From the NCBI GenBank assembly GCA_023974075.1, contig CM043800.1:27000952-27064951 (forward strand): DNA of 64,000 bases. The letters are read 5' to 3'. Position numbers and translations under genes: made by a program. The DNA comes from Chaenocephalus aceratus (lineage: Eukaryota; Chordata; Actinopteri; Perciformes; Channichthyidae). This document shows positions 16,241 through 28,426 of this stretch, one piece after another. Numbering within the stretch: the first letter of the stretch is position 1; each line of letters opens with the position of its first letter. The notes below the pieces were generated by a model. The model saw nothing but the letters and a program-made list of their open reading frames with translations, did no database searches and was not told where the DNA came from.

Positions 16241-18688
16241 CTCCCCCTTCCCAGGTAATAACCAGACTAGCATTGCTTTGTGATGACAAAGAACCCATAC
16301 CAAAACCGGAATAAAACAAATAATCAAATCTAACTGTGTGCTCTCTTTCTGCTCCTGGTTAAAATGTGTGCAGCTGAGTGTTGCAGTAGTTGTAGTGATC
16401 TATTAGACATGCTCTTAACGTCGCTGTTAAGTCAGTGTTTAAGTACACTGAGTATACTCTTGAGTTCAAAGTAAAAAGCTAACTTGAAATTTGCCCAAAA
16501 TACCCAGATGTCACTCAACAACAGCCTCATTGTGTGGGGGACAAAATTAGCCTGCTGATATTATTTCTGGGTGTCCCGCCCTGCATTTCAAGGACATAAG
16601 GTGCAACAATGGGCATCAGTGAGGTGCTTTTGTGTGAGTTTTATCAAGACAGGACATCAGCCAAGTATTGATTCTGTCTGCACCTCTGCTTGCATAATGT
16701 TTTTGGACTGTTATAACATTTGAAAGAACGATGTAACCAGTTTATTAATTTAGGGTTCACCATCTGTGATAGTCCAGTAATTGTACTTTGATGCTCTTCA
16801 GTCTAATTAACTGGACCCTGCTGACTTGGAGCTTTGACATTACTGCCATCTATATACCTGTACATAACACTCATGATAATAATGAGTGAACTACTCAATA
16901 TTAATTCTACCATAATACTTTTCAGAAACTATGTAACTTAAGTGAGTCACAGAATACAGAAGTGCAGTTTGTAGTGAACTTTATTAGTTGTTTGGGAACA
17001 ATTTGAGATTGTTGCTTGCTGATGCAAAATCTCTAAAAACCATGTAGGTCAGCAAATTGCTAAATCTAAATCTTAGATTCAATTGTGAAAGAGTCGAGAC
17101 ACCGTTTCCCCAAATCCTGTTGCACAAAAGCCCTTTTATTTTAAGAAATAAAATAGCAACCAGACGTGGTCAGTCTCATTGTACCTTTCATGCTAAATAA
17201 TGTGGTGTCTCAGCAAGGCTGTTGAGGATGTGTGACTGTTAGTCATTGTGTTCTCAGACCCTTTTGGGGTCAAGGGGCATGATGGGCCTTGTATTGCTTC
17301 ACCCTGTAACCTGTAATCTCCTTCTCTTATCATGGCAGCTCTTCTATGTACTTGTTCTACTACATTTCTGAAATATTCACCTTTGTACAGTAGAATCCCA
17401 TTGAATTACAGACATTAAATGTATTACGTTTTGTTCTAGTTTAATATCAAAATCTTACCATCTGATCTTAAATATGTGTAGGTCAGACACCCATACTTTA
17501 AAGTTCTGCTATTGTTTGTCCACTTCTACAATTGACCTATGTCTTTTTCTCCTCCTCTGTGTAATACAGGAACAAAGATTTTTGGGAGGGAACGTGAGGA
17601 ATGACTCAAGGACATTAACATGACATAAATTAAGGACACACCTGAAGCTGTCTCCTTGTTTGTCTTTTGTTTTGTCTCTGTTTTTTTGTGTTTGTTTTCG
17701 TTGTTTAGTCTCCATTTGTCTTATCTGGTGACTCTGTTCTCGTGGAGAACAGATAATGAAGGTGCATTTGTTTGGATGAAACTTAAATGTATCACACTAC
17801 TACTGTCTTGGGGACTGGCCTATTTACTCCTCTTGTCTGCCTCCTATATCTCTGAGATTAAAGACAGCAATAGAGGTATCAAAGGTCTTGAAAAAGCCAG
17901 CACTTATATCTTTGTGGCATTAATTACACGTGGGTCAGTAATTATCATGCAACATCCTCTACACAGAATTATTTACTTGTGCAGTAATTTCATTTTGTAG
18001 CCTCCTTGTTCAAACAAGGTGTGTTTGTTTGTCTTATTCATACTTAGTGAATCACTTTTTCAATGCAACCAAGAGTTTTAGTTTTATCCATTTGTGTAAT
18101 TATTTGAAGATTTATTTGTAAAGTCAAGGAGCTGCTCAGTTGCCTTATATTGTTATCGCATTGGCGGCTTCAAGTTGTGATGTAAACTTTTTTTTTTACT
18201 TATGCAATCTTTGTGATGAACACTTCTGTGTAAATGACTGATCTTGTAGTGGAAAATATAATTTTGTAAGTTCTGTGTTCTCTAAATATGTTTGAGATTT
18301 GCTCACTCGTTTTCCACTGGCAGTAAATTGTGTAGGCTGACGGCTCTTCAGATCAATCTGTGGGACGAAGACATGAGAGCTTTTTAACTGTGACACAAAG
18401 ACTGATCTTAAGCTGTTCCCATCTTCACTGGATACATACTCTGAACAGAAGATCCTTTAAACTGGAAATATTTTTTTCTTTTGAAATGAAGACATACTTC
18501 TGAAATGGACCGACAGACCAGAAACTAAGAGACTCTTGAATCCCAACATTGAAAAGGAAGAATGATTTTGAGGAGATTTCAGGGATAAATCTCTCAGACT
18601 GACAACTCTTCAAGCATCTAACTGTAGAAAATCCAGCCCTTAAGCTCACATTTTTTCCCGATAAGCCTTGTCCGCTTTAGCAGTGAGG

Positions 18689-21600
18689 ATGCGATCTCCA
18701 GAACCGTCTTCACCTTCCACGGCAGAAGCCCTGCTTCACAGCCAGTTTGCTAGCTGGGGTTCAGGCAGCAACAGCAACAACAACAGCTGCCCCAACAGCC
18801 CTGGTGGTCCGGGCGGACTGTCCCCCGCTGCCTCCCCTACTCCGTCTCCGGCCTCCAACTATGCCTTGACCCTAACCCACACCCACATACATATCCAGCG
18901 GCTGTCACCACGGCCAGGGAAGGAGGCCCGTCTCCTGCTGCCTTTATCAGAGCTGGTGGGGTGCAGCTGCCCCCGGGCCCCTGCGCCGCCCCTCCTCGTG
19001 CTGTACTGGTACCCACCAGGAAAACGGCGGAAAGGGGTTTCTCGACGCAGGCAGGTGAGGGCCTACCTGGCAGAAAGCAGGTCTGAGGCTGAGAGGTGGT
19101 CGGCTGCTGTGCAGTGTTTACTCCGAGACGTGACCGTCACTGCTGACACCGGTGAGTGTGCCTCTCACTAGTTTTAACTGTTAATGTTTTAAAGGTTAGG
19201 AAAATGCTCGAATTTAAGTTAATCCTTGAAAACGTCTTTATTTTCAAAATGATCGGGTGCTTCATCTACACAATCACTGAAATGAAACAATTGTGTTGTC
19301 ATATGTGTTTGTTGTCCCCTGGTGCCTCACAAGACAAGGAGCAGACCAAAACATACAATTAAAAAAACTCAAATGAACTTCTGTTCAAATAAATAAGTGA
19401 CAATCTATTGATTTAGATTTGTATCGGTGACAATAGACATTGGGTATAAAGTCAGTATGTCAACTTAATGTTGTATGCAACTGCATTGATGCTAACCATT
19501 TAGATATGATTAGAGTCAGTCTGCAAAGTTTGAGTTTAAATACATTGAAAGAGCTTGAGAAGTTCTTTAGTTGTCTCCTAAAAAGGTACAAACCCTGTGT
19601 TACAGGACCATACTGGTGCTGATTAATAGCACAATAACGTCAATTGTATGTATGTGTCCTTGCTGCAGTTTTGAAAGCTATATATTTGAGTTCATGGTTA
19701 GTTAACTGTACTTGATAGAGGGATGGCTGGCCATAATGTGTGCCTCTTTGAAAGAGTTTTGAAGTCATTGTGTTTACTAAATGGAAACACAATGTTGCCT
19801 CATGCCATCATGATTTATGCCTCCTTTGTAAATGCATGCTAAATATAGCTTATTGTCACAATGACCCAAGACTACCTGAGTAGACGACACAAATGGTACC
19901 AAGAGAAGTTCAGCATTTTAGGGGTTATGTAGCAAAACACTAAGAGAGATTAACACTAATGCAGGGTAAGAGGCTGTGAGATTTATTATTTAGTTTGGAT
20001 TTCCATTGTTTGTTTGTTTCAGCCACATCTCACATTTATGTAATATCACTTTGTTTGTGTACCCTTATCTGTCCTGCACACACGGCTGGTATCATTCAGT
20101 GTCAAATGAGAGACAAAGAGGGTGGGGCTGCTGCAGCATGCCACCGCTTCCCAAGCCCTGTATCCCCCAGCCTTAATAATCTAACAGATAGCAAGGCACC
20201 GCTCAGTGTTTACTTTAATGTGTGTGTTTTTATCTTTTTTCCAACCGTAGGCGTCACGTTTCCCATCACTTCCTGTCTCCTTCCTCTATTTTAGACGTAA
20301 TCTTTAACCCTAATTCTCCTTCATCTCCATCACTTGTTTTGTATGTACCTATCACAACACTGTCTCTTGCTTGTTGTCTGCTCCTGCCCCATTTCCTACT
20401 CCGTTGCAGTTCACCCCATTCTTCCCAGTGTTGCCAGCCTTCTGTTACACCACTAGTTTCTGTTCCTCATAGCCTGCCTTATGTCTGTGAGTTTTTATGC
20501 GTATGGACATTATAGCTGTGGTTAGCTCGGGTGATATGTTCTGTGTTGTTTGTTGGGTCATCCAGGATTATCTGAGTGCAGTCATGTCATCTCTTTCCCC
20601 GCTGGCATCCATCCGCACCATACTAAATCGTTGATAGATTTTCAGAGATAGCTAGAAAAGATGATTATGTAATTTGAGCTTTACACCTGGGCTGATAAAA
20701 GAGCAATGAAGCATTAGGAAAAGCGCTATACAAATCCCATGTTGTTTTATTATTATTATTATATAAGCATGTAAGTGAATTTAAATGATTAACAGACGCG
20801 CTCTCAAGTGACCCATTATGCAGTGTGAGGTCAAATGAAGCTAAATGGTTGAATGCACTCAGGATCCAGGGTTGGGCAACCGTTTGTGATTACAGCTCCC
20901 TGTTAGCTTGTTTCTAAAATGCAGATAACCTCTAGTTCCCTTCTTTATTCTGGAAAAAAACCGGTGTGAGTTTTGACTAATTCATGCTCTCTTTCATACA
21001 GAATTTTCAAGAAGTCTGCTACCTCGTCCCAGGCGACTACTGTTATTGGTCAATCCCTTCAGTGGGAGAGGCCAGGCCATGCAGTGGTGTCAGACACACA
21101 TCCTGCCAATGATCAGAGAGGCCAACATCAGCTACAACCTCATACAGACAGGTAACATGCCAATGCTTTTACATACACGTCGCAGAATAACATTATTGAT
21201 CGCCAGGTGGAAATTAGGTTACGTTATAGTTGCTTCATTTCTAGAATAGAATTAAGAACTACCTTTTTAAAGAGAATATACTACAATATATAAGAATAAT
21301 ATTGCTGAAAATGGGATCTGTGATTATATCAGCATTATAAGTATGGACATATGTATAAAACATTGATTTTTAACCAGGTTTAACTTAATATATATCTGTC
21401 TCAGAGCGTCAGAACCATGCCAGAGAGCTTATCAGAGAGATATCGCTCCCAGAGTGGGATGGCATCATCATCATCTCTGGAGACGGCCTGCTGCATGAGG
21501 TGTGTAATGCTTTTTGTTATGGGGGGTTAAACATGATTGAATACTGAGGTATTTACAAGAAGCAAATATATAACTGTGTGATTCAGACCACATGTATGTA

Positions 21601-24600
21601 TCTTAAACTGATATGATTTTCTGAAATCTCTGTGTTGTGTTCTTGCAGGTAATCAATGGGCTGATGGAGCGTCCTGACTGGGAACAAGCAATAAAAACAC
21701 CTGTCGGTATTCTCCCCTGCGGCTCTGGGAATGCCCTGGCTGGCTCCATCAACCACCACGCAGGGTGAGCATGTTCAAAACTCACATGTTGTTTTGTCTT
21801 ATCTTTAAACTCAAGAGGACAATGTTGTCTTTGTCATGACTTCATTATCCAGCCCTAGATATCTCTGAATAACAGAATATAGGACTTTGTATTGCCTGTT
21901 TGTCTGTACAGTTCTCTCCTGAGCTTACTGAACTGGGTGTTTTTCTTCTTCTTTGAATCTCCCTCAGGTATGACATGTGCCTTCGGGAGCCCCTCCTTTT
22001 GAACTGCTGCTTTTTGCTCTGTCGAGGCGGAGTCCGACCCATGGACGTGATCTCCGTGACGACAAGCCCTCCTCCCTCTGTCAACAGTCGTCCTGCAGCA
22101 CCCAGGAGACTGTTCTCTTTCCTTTCTGTGGCCTGGGGCTTCGTGTCTGATGTGGACATTGAGAGTGAGAGGTGGGTGTGTAACTGATTCAACTGTAAGG
22201 ACTTCAGCTGTTGGCTTTCTTAATCCTGAAATTTGACTTTTGTGATAACACCTTTTGTCCAAAAGAAAGATGTACTTATTTCAACATTATCTTTGCTGGT
22301 TTGGTAACACAACAGCCCTTGGGCTAAACAAATGTACACAAATATCATCACATACTGTAGATGCTAGATCAAGCACAACACTCTCCCTCTACCTACCCCT
22401 CACCCCCTTTTTCACCCAACCAATAATTTCTTCGGAGTATGTCCCTATTTAAAAAAAAAGGGATAAAAATAGTGCATGATATTAAAAGAAAAACATCAAA
22501 CAAGTCAGTTGCAGAGAAGGCATAAAAGAAACCATTGTGTGATTTAGTTGAAAGATTGGGATGAAAAAAAAAAGTGAAAACTATAAATGTGAGTCATATT
22601 GTTAGATTTAATCCTTATTGAAATATAAAAGAAGAACATCTTCAATGTCTCGAGACATGTCTTTTTAAACTTTCCAGGCTTTCCTTTTAATTTGGTGCAC
22701 ACGGTGCTAATGCTGTCCATCTAGCAGAAGTAGTTGGTTACACATGTAAGATTTATTTGACATATGTTCTTGTTCCAGATATCGTGGCCTGGGCTCGGCT
22801 CGCTTCACCCTGGGCACCCTGGTGCGCATTGCGTCTCTTCGATCCTACAAGGGTCGTCTCTCCTACCTGCCTCCCTCTATCAACCCCGTCTCACCCGACA
22901 CCACACCTCCTCCCCCAAGGAGACCCCTCTCCCGCAGTATCACAGAAGGCCTGGATGAATTCTGTCGAACGCCCATCCATCGCACCTGCTCCGACATGGG
23001 CATCAGCGAACAGAGGAGCCTACGGAGGGACGAGGTAGAGAGGGAGAAGGAGGAGAGGCAGAAAGAGAGGGAGAGAAGAAGGGAGAGGGCTAGGGGAGGG
23101 GGATCTGGCGTGGTGAGGGCAAGCAGCCTGGCAGAGGACAGAGAGAGAGAGAGAGAGGGGGAGATGGAAGCAGAAGAAGGGAGGTCAGGGACATGTTCCG
23201 AGAGTTCAGAATCAATTGAAAGGGAAGACTGCAATATGGGAAGGGGGGAGAGGTTGGAGGGGATCAAGGACGAAAGGGAAGACGAGGGGAGGGTAGAGCA
23301 AGACTCCAGCGAGATGGAGGTGGAGGAGAGGGGGAAGGATGGGGAAGGCAGTGGTGGTTCTGCAGAGGGGGAGAGAGTGGGCTGTGAGGTGGACATGGGG
23401 CGAGTGGCAGACGGAGAGCCAGAGGGTTGTCTCCCTTACCCAGAGGGTCTTCAGGATGCCAGGAAGGCCCTGAGGAAGAACTCAGCCCCTTCCAGCCAGA
23501 TCGCCCACGCCCTGTTCAACCAGCCGCTCAGCCAGGAGGCGGACGCAGACTCCGGCTCGTCCTTCGGGGTGGAGGACGTGGACCTGAACGGATCCTACTA
23601 CCAGAAAGAGCCCTTCCAACTGGACGTTGGTCGAGAGCGATCTCTCACCATCTCGTCCTCTCCCTTCCGTCACTCTCCCTTCTCTTACAAGCCCAAGACC
23701 CTGGACCAAAACCAGAACGCCTCCCGGCCGAGGCCCCTCTCTCTCCTCCAGCACTCCCACTCAAACTCTCTCCCCCCGAAACTTCCCTCCCTCTCCCTGT
23801 CTCTTTCTCCTACACCCCCATCTTCCCCTTCATGTGCCTCCCCCCACTCTTCATCCTACCTCGTCCCCCGTCCTAACACACCAAACTCCACCTCGCCCTC
23901 CCCCTCGCTACGCACACCCTCCTCAACTTTTAACTTTGACATTGCCGAGCCAGCAGGACCTCAGAAGAACCGTCCTTTATTCTCACTGCCTTTAAATGCC
24001 CCCAGAGATGAGTTGTTACCCCCCCTCGATCAACCCCTTCCCACCAGAGACTGGGTCACTATTGACGGGGACTTTGTCCTGGTCCTGGCCCTTTATCAGT
24101 CCCACCTCGGGGCTGATCTTCATGCTGCACCCCAGGCCAAGTTTGACGATGGGCTGATCCACCTGACCTTTGTGCGGGCGGGGATCTCCAGAGCCACTCT
24201 CTTGAGACTGTTCTTCGCCATGGAAAGAGGAACCCATCACTCTGTGAGCTCGCCCTATGTGAGCCACATCACCTGCAATGCCTTCAGGCTGCAGCCTCTG
24301 TCCACACGAGGGACCCTCACTGTGGACGGAGAACTGGTGCCCTATGGGCCTCTTCAAGCGCAGGTTAGCAACACTTACTGACTGTAGTTTATGGGATATG
24401 AATCTGCCCAAAAAGCATTTATTAGTGTCTGGGAAAGAGCGAGAAACAGTCAAAATCCCTAAAACGATTGTATCTCAAAACTATGTTTTTAACTTAATCA
24501 CACACATTTAAACTACTACCTTCTTTTGATAACTAACTAATGATTTGTGTATCACTTCCATTCACTGGAAACCTCTGCTTTAGATCCACCCATACATCAT

Positions 24601-24978
24601 TTGCATGTAACTGTAATATTCCTTATAGGACTTTGCCAGTGATAGTGGTCAGTAAATCAATAACTCTATTTAATTTGTAATTTGTTTTTAGCTATGATGA
24701 TTAACACCAGGCAGAATTTAGCAAATCAGTTTTATTTAAGCTTTTAATCATAATTTCCTTAATTATTCAAACAATTACTTTTCTCCTAATTTCTTGGGAG
24801 ATTTGTTGTTGTTTTGCAGATGTACTTTATGCTTTTATTAATGCTGTCAATTTATGTTAATTTGTTCAAGTGAAACGTGTCATTAGTTATAATGTACCTT
24901 TTGTATATTTCACAGGTTCATCCCGCCTTGGCTCGTCTCATCGTTGGTGACTCTGGAGTAAAGATGACCAGATTCTAA
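18689..24978 (+). CDS. sphk2: Sphingosine kinase 2
   Basis: Coding exons are 18689-19151, 21002-21151, 21405-21499, 21649-21764, 21968-22171, 22779-24363 and 24916-24978: 2,676 nt, 891 aa. It phosphorylates sphingosine to sphingosine-1-phosphate. The diacylglycerol-kinase-like catalytic fold is clear: LLLLVNPFSGRGQA (nucleotide-binding), IIIISGDGLLHEVINGL (the SGDG motif), LPCGSGNALAGS, then AWGFVSDVDIESERYRGLGS and, near the C-terminus, VTIDGDFVLVLALYQSHLG and LTVDGELVPYGPLQAQVHP. A long exon inserts a charged, Ser/Pro-rich region of about 400 residues between the two catalytic halves, as is known for SPHK2 but not SPHK1. The ATG was preferred because upstream in-frame codons lack a better start and a tttag acceptor lies 8 bp before it. 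The neighbouring rpl18 matches the human order. Confidence 0.95.
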
Positions 24979-27623
24979 TCAGGGATTGGTTAAGCAGATT
25001 GATGGACACAACACTCTACTGAATTATGTAATCTCTGTTTGTCATCTATACTCTGAAAGAGGGCAAGCATCTGAGAGACTTAAAATAGCATGGATTGCAG
25101 AAACTGCTTTCCTGGGGTTTAATGAAGGGATAACCCACCGAGCCACGCATCAATGGAGCATGACTGCAGGGATTAATAGCACATTTGAAAATGGATGGAA
25201 AATGCGCCTCATTGCACAGCTGTTGGATTACGCTCAGCGTGGAAACTGCACAGCCTGTGATAGTAAGAGGGAAGAACAATCGAATGTTTTGGGTGTTTTG
25301 AGTGCAGATAGTGCATGTGTTGGATGTATACGTAGTGGTATGCATGCAGAGAAGCACTACCTGAATTTTGCCTTTTAATGAGATAGAAAGATCAAATTAA
25401 GAGAAATGTGTTCTTTAACATGCTACAACAAATACACTGAGATTCACTTGGGCCAACATCCCAATAAAATTGTCCCCAACCTTCTTATCTTTCCGACTAA
25501 ATGTCAAAGTATAAATCTTCCGTCCATGAAAGGAATGCCTTATCTGACACTGGACAGTACAGTTGTACCTTTGCCCTTATTGCTCTGTGTTATAAAAGAA
25601 ACACAAATATTCTTAATGTCTGTCCACCTAGCATAGTGTCCGTCCACTACATCAAAGCCAAGCTACGCTTATATACTCAGACATACTGGTAGACCCACCA
25701 AACTGCTGTTCTCTTTGAGCACACTACACCAACTGCTTTAAGCATCAGTGGAGAAAATGTGGAGAAATGTTCACTTTAATGCTGTCAATGCAAGTGACTC
25801 AATGTAGAGCAGTGCCATCAAGCTTTTCAGGGTTAGTTCATTAGTATGAGCAGAGGAGCCGTTGAGCGGCGACCATTACTGACATTTGAAAAATAATCTG
25901 TCTTTTTTTTTTGCCAGTGGATGCACGATTATGATGTTAATGTTATCACAATTTACAACATATTGAACTAGAAAATGTCTGAACGTAGCAAGCTTCAGTG
26001 GTTTTAGACTGCATTTTAAAGAAAGGTTTCAGAATCACACTGATCTCTCGCATATATCACTATCTCTGAGTAATTGGAAGTTTAGAGGACATTACTTATC
26101 TCTGTTAAATAGCAAGTAGTGCATTTAATTTGCACAATAACTGGAGTTGAAGGAGCACAGAAAATCACAACACTATAATGCTTTGTAATGTTTAGATACA
26201 TCTTCAGAGTTTCGCAGAATTTGACACAATGCTTTGTTCTAGAAAATGGATGCACTTGTATTAGCCGAGTCAAGATACTATAATAAATTGTTCGCATTGC
26301 AGTCCTAGCCTGATATATTTATTGTCTCGATTTGAACAGTTTTTGAACGGTAGGACAGACTCATTACAGAATCATCATTCATTTAAAAGTCCTTTCGTAG
26401 AGACAAACAAGGACCCGACACTAAAATCCAGCAGATTTATGATCAAGAGATACATTAAAATGGACACAAAACAACTTTCCCTTGAAGAATCACCCGGCAG
26501 CAGAACTAATCCGTTGAATGATGGATTTGGTTTTGAATGGAACGTATCTTGAGAACATGTTTCAGATGGTTATTGGCTCCTCGGTGAAACCAAACCGCAG
26601 ATACTGGAGCCCATAATAGGAATTGTCGTTTTTTATAAATTATTTTTCTTAAATGCAATATTAAACCCTGCTGATATTCTTGATCAGGAAAAAGGATTAA
26701 TAAAACCATGTGCACTGCAGTGTATCAATCAGTACAATGTGCCGCCTGCTTGGGTCATCGTCTACATACTGTATGTCCTGGTCATGCCTGGACAAATTAA
26801 TGCCTTTGTAAAATAAATCTGTAAATGCTGGCTGCTGATCATGAACTGTTTGAACCTGACTGCTGAAAATGGAGTAAAACTCTTTGCTCACCAGGCATTT
26901 ATTTTTCTTCTTCTTTTATTATTATTTTTCTTCAGAATGCACAATTCAACTTGACTACCACAACTACCCTCACACAGCTTCATCATGTAAATACACACTT
27001 TGGGTTAAGGCTTGTAACAGTACCAAATAGAACAAAATACTTTCACTTTCATTACGTTTTATACCAAAAAGTTAGCTCTCAATGCTAAGTAATCTAGCTC
27101 ACATACCTGAACCATGTTTTGTCTATGGCCATAGCGCAGTGAGGCACATTTGATAGGACAATGTCGGGTACAACCTATGGTGTAACCCCTACATTTATAA
27201 TGCTGTTAAGATGTCTGTAGTGGACTGCCTGTAATGAAATTGTAATTATTAATAAATGAAATATGCACATACACAATGTACAGTTATTAGTTATATGTGA
27301 TTTTTGAATAAATGTAACCTGTCTGGAGCAAATGTACTGTACTTTTGTCACACCAGTGAGTCTTTAAATCTATATAATACAATCAGTTTCTTTTATCAAC
27401 AATCTTTATTTCATTCATTTTAGTTTATTAGCATTAGTGTACCAAAGACAATATTTCCACAACATCAAGTAATTCTGAGATTTAAAAAAAAAGGTACAAT
27501 ATCTTTAAAAAGTGAATATTAAATCATTAACATATTGCCCATTAATAAACGAATAGATTTCCCCAGTGAAATGACCAGGACCCAAAACACCTTTCCTTTA
27601 ACGTTAATGTAATGTGTGACAGG
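24979..27623. other. sphk2 3' UTR and intergenic DNA
   Basis: AT-rich with no coding exon. It follows the sphk2 stop at 24978; AATAAA-type signals occur at several places (for example near 26280, 27248 and 27307), so the mRNA end cannot be fixed. No transposon was recognised here except the palindrome that begins at 27624. Confidence 0.4.
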
Positions 27624-28210
27624 TGTCACTACCCGATCCGTCACCCTGCCCGATCGGTTCTGCGCATGTGCGAGATGGTCCGGAAGTCCGGACGGCAACC
27701 CAAGATGGACACTTGACACAGTGGCTTTTAGCAAAGCTCAAAAAGAAAAACCGAGAGAGATGAGTTATTGTTATTACAACGTGACTTCACTATTATTTAA
27801 CAACTCTTTTTATTGGGTTCTTTTATTTGGGGTTAACTACATTGTCAGAATAAGTGAGGAATGGATTTAACTGCTGTTAGATAGCTATCATACTGAATAC
27901 ATATTTACTGTGAATGAATGCAAAAATGTATGGCATATGGCTGTCTAACAGAAGTTAAATTCATTCCTCACTTATTCTGACAATGTAGTTAACCCCAAAT
28001 AAAAGAACCCACTAAAAAGAGTTGTTAAATAATAGTGAAGTCACGTTGTAATAACAATAACTCATCTCTCTCGAGTTTTCTTTTTGAGCTTTGCTAAAAG
28101 CCACTGTGTCAAGTGTCTATCTGGTGTTGCCGTCCGGAGTTGTCCAACATGGCGGACGCCTCGCACATGCGCAGAACCGATCGGGTAGGGTGACGGATCG
28201 GGTAGTGACA
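27624..28210. mobile_element. Long palindromic (foldback) transposon next to cyth2
   Basis: Two inverted arms of about 260 bp (about 27624-27884 and 27943-28210) enclose a loop of about 60 bp. The ends read TGTCACTACCCGATCCGTCA and its complement. The arms match over nearly their full length with scattered mismatches, for example around the GTCCGG/GTCCGCC part. No coding capacity. A partial third arm with loop is at 40462-40789, showing that this is a dispersed family. Target duplication could not be defined. Both arms carry an NRF1-like TGCGCATGTGCGAG motif. Confidence 0.75.
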
Positions 28211-28426
28211 AGAGGTATAGTTTTATATTGAAAAACAACTGACCGGATGTAGAACATCGCTTCCGGTGTCGCCACCTTCTTTGTCTCCGGCCCAACATTT
28301 CGACATTAGGGGTTTTCTATTTTTCCACCTTATTTTTTAGGATATATTTACTTATATATCCTTACATTTCTGGATTGAATGACAGTCGACTCTGAACTAT
28401 TAATGCCTAAAAGCAAAGCACCAAAA
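28211..28426 (+). promoter_or_regulatory. cyth2: cyth2 promoter / 5' UTR region
   Basis: About 216 bp separate the foldback element from the preferred cyth2 ATG. The stretch contains CpGs (ACTTCCGGTGTCGCC near 28258-28275) with an ETS-like CTTCCGG. An in-frame ATG at 28379 has a poor context and would add 16 residues; the ATG at 28427 (AAAAATGG) is better. Confidence 0.4.

Noticed and set aside
17656..18000. 114-codon frame in the sphk2 first intron
   Set aside because: Low-complexity Phe/Leu-rich start, no family match and no splice sites that join it to sphk2 in phase.
22863..23396. Minus-strand Ser/Leu-rich frame of 177 codons
   Set aside because: Antisense to the purine-rich exon 6 of sphk2; no splice sites or family features.
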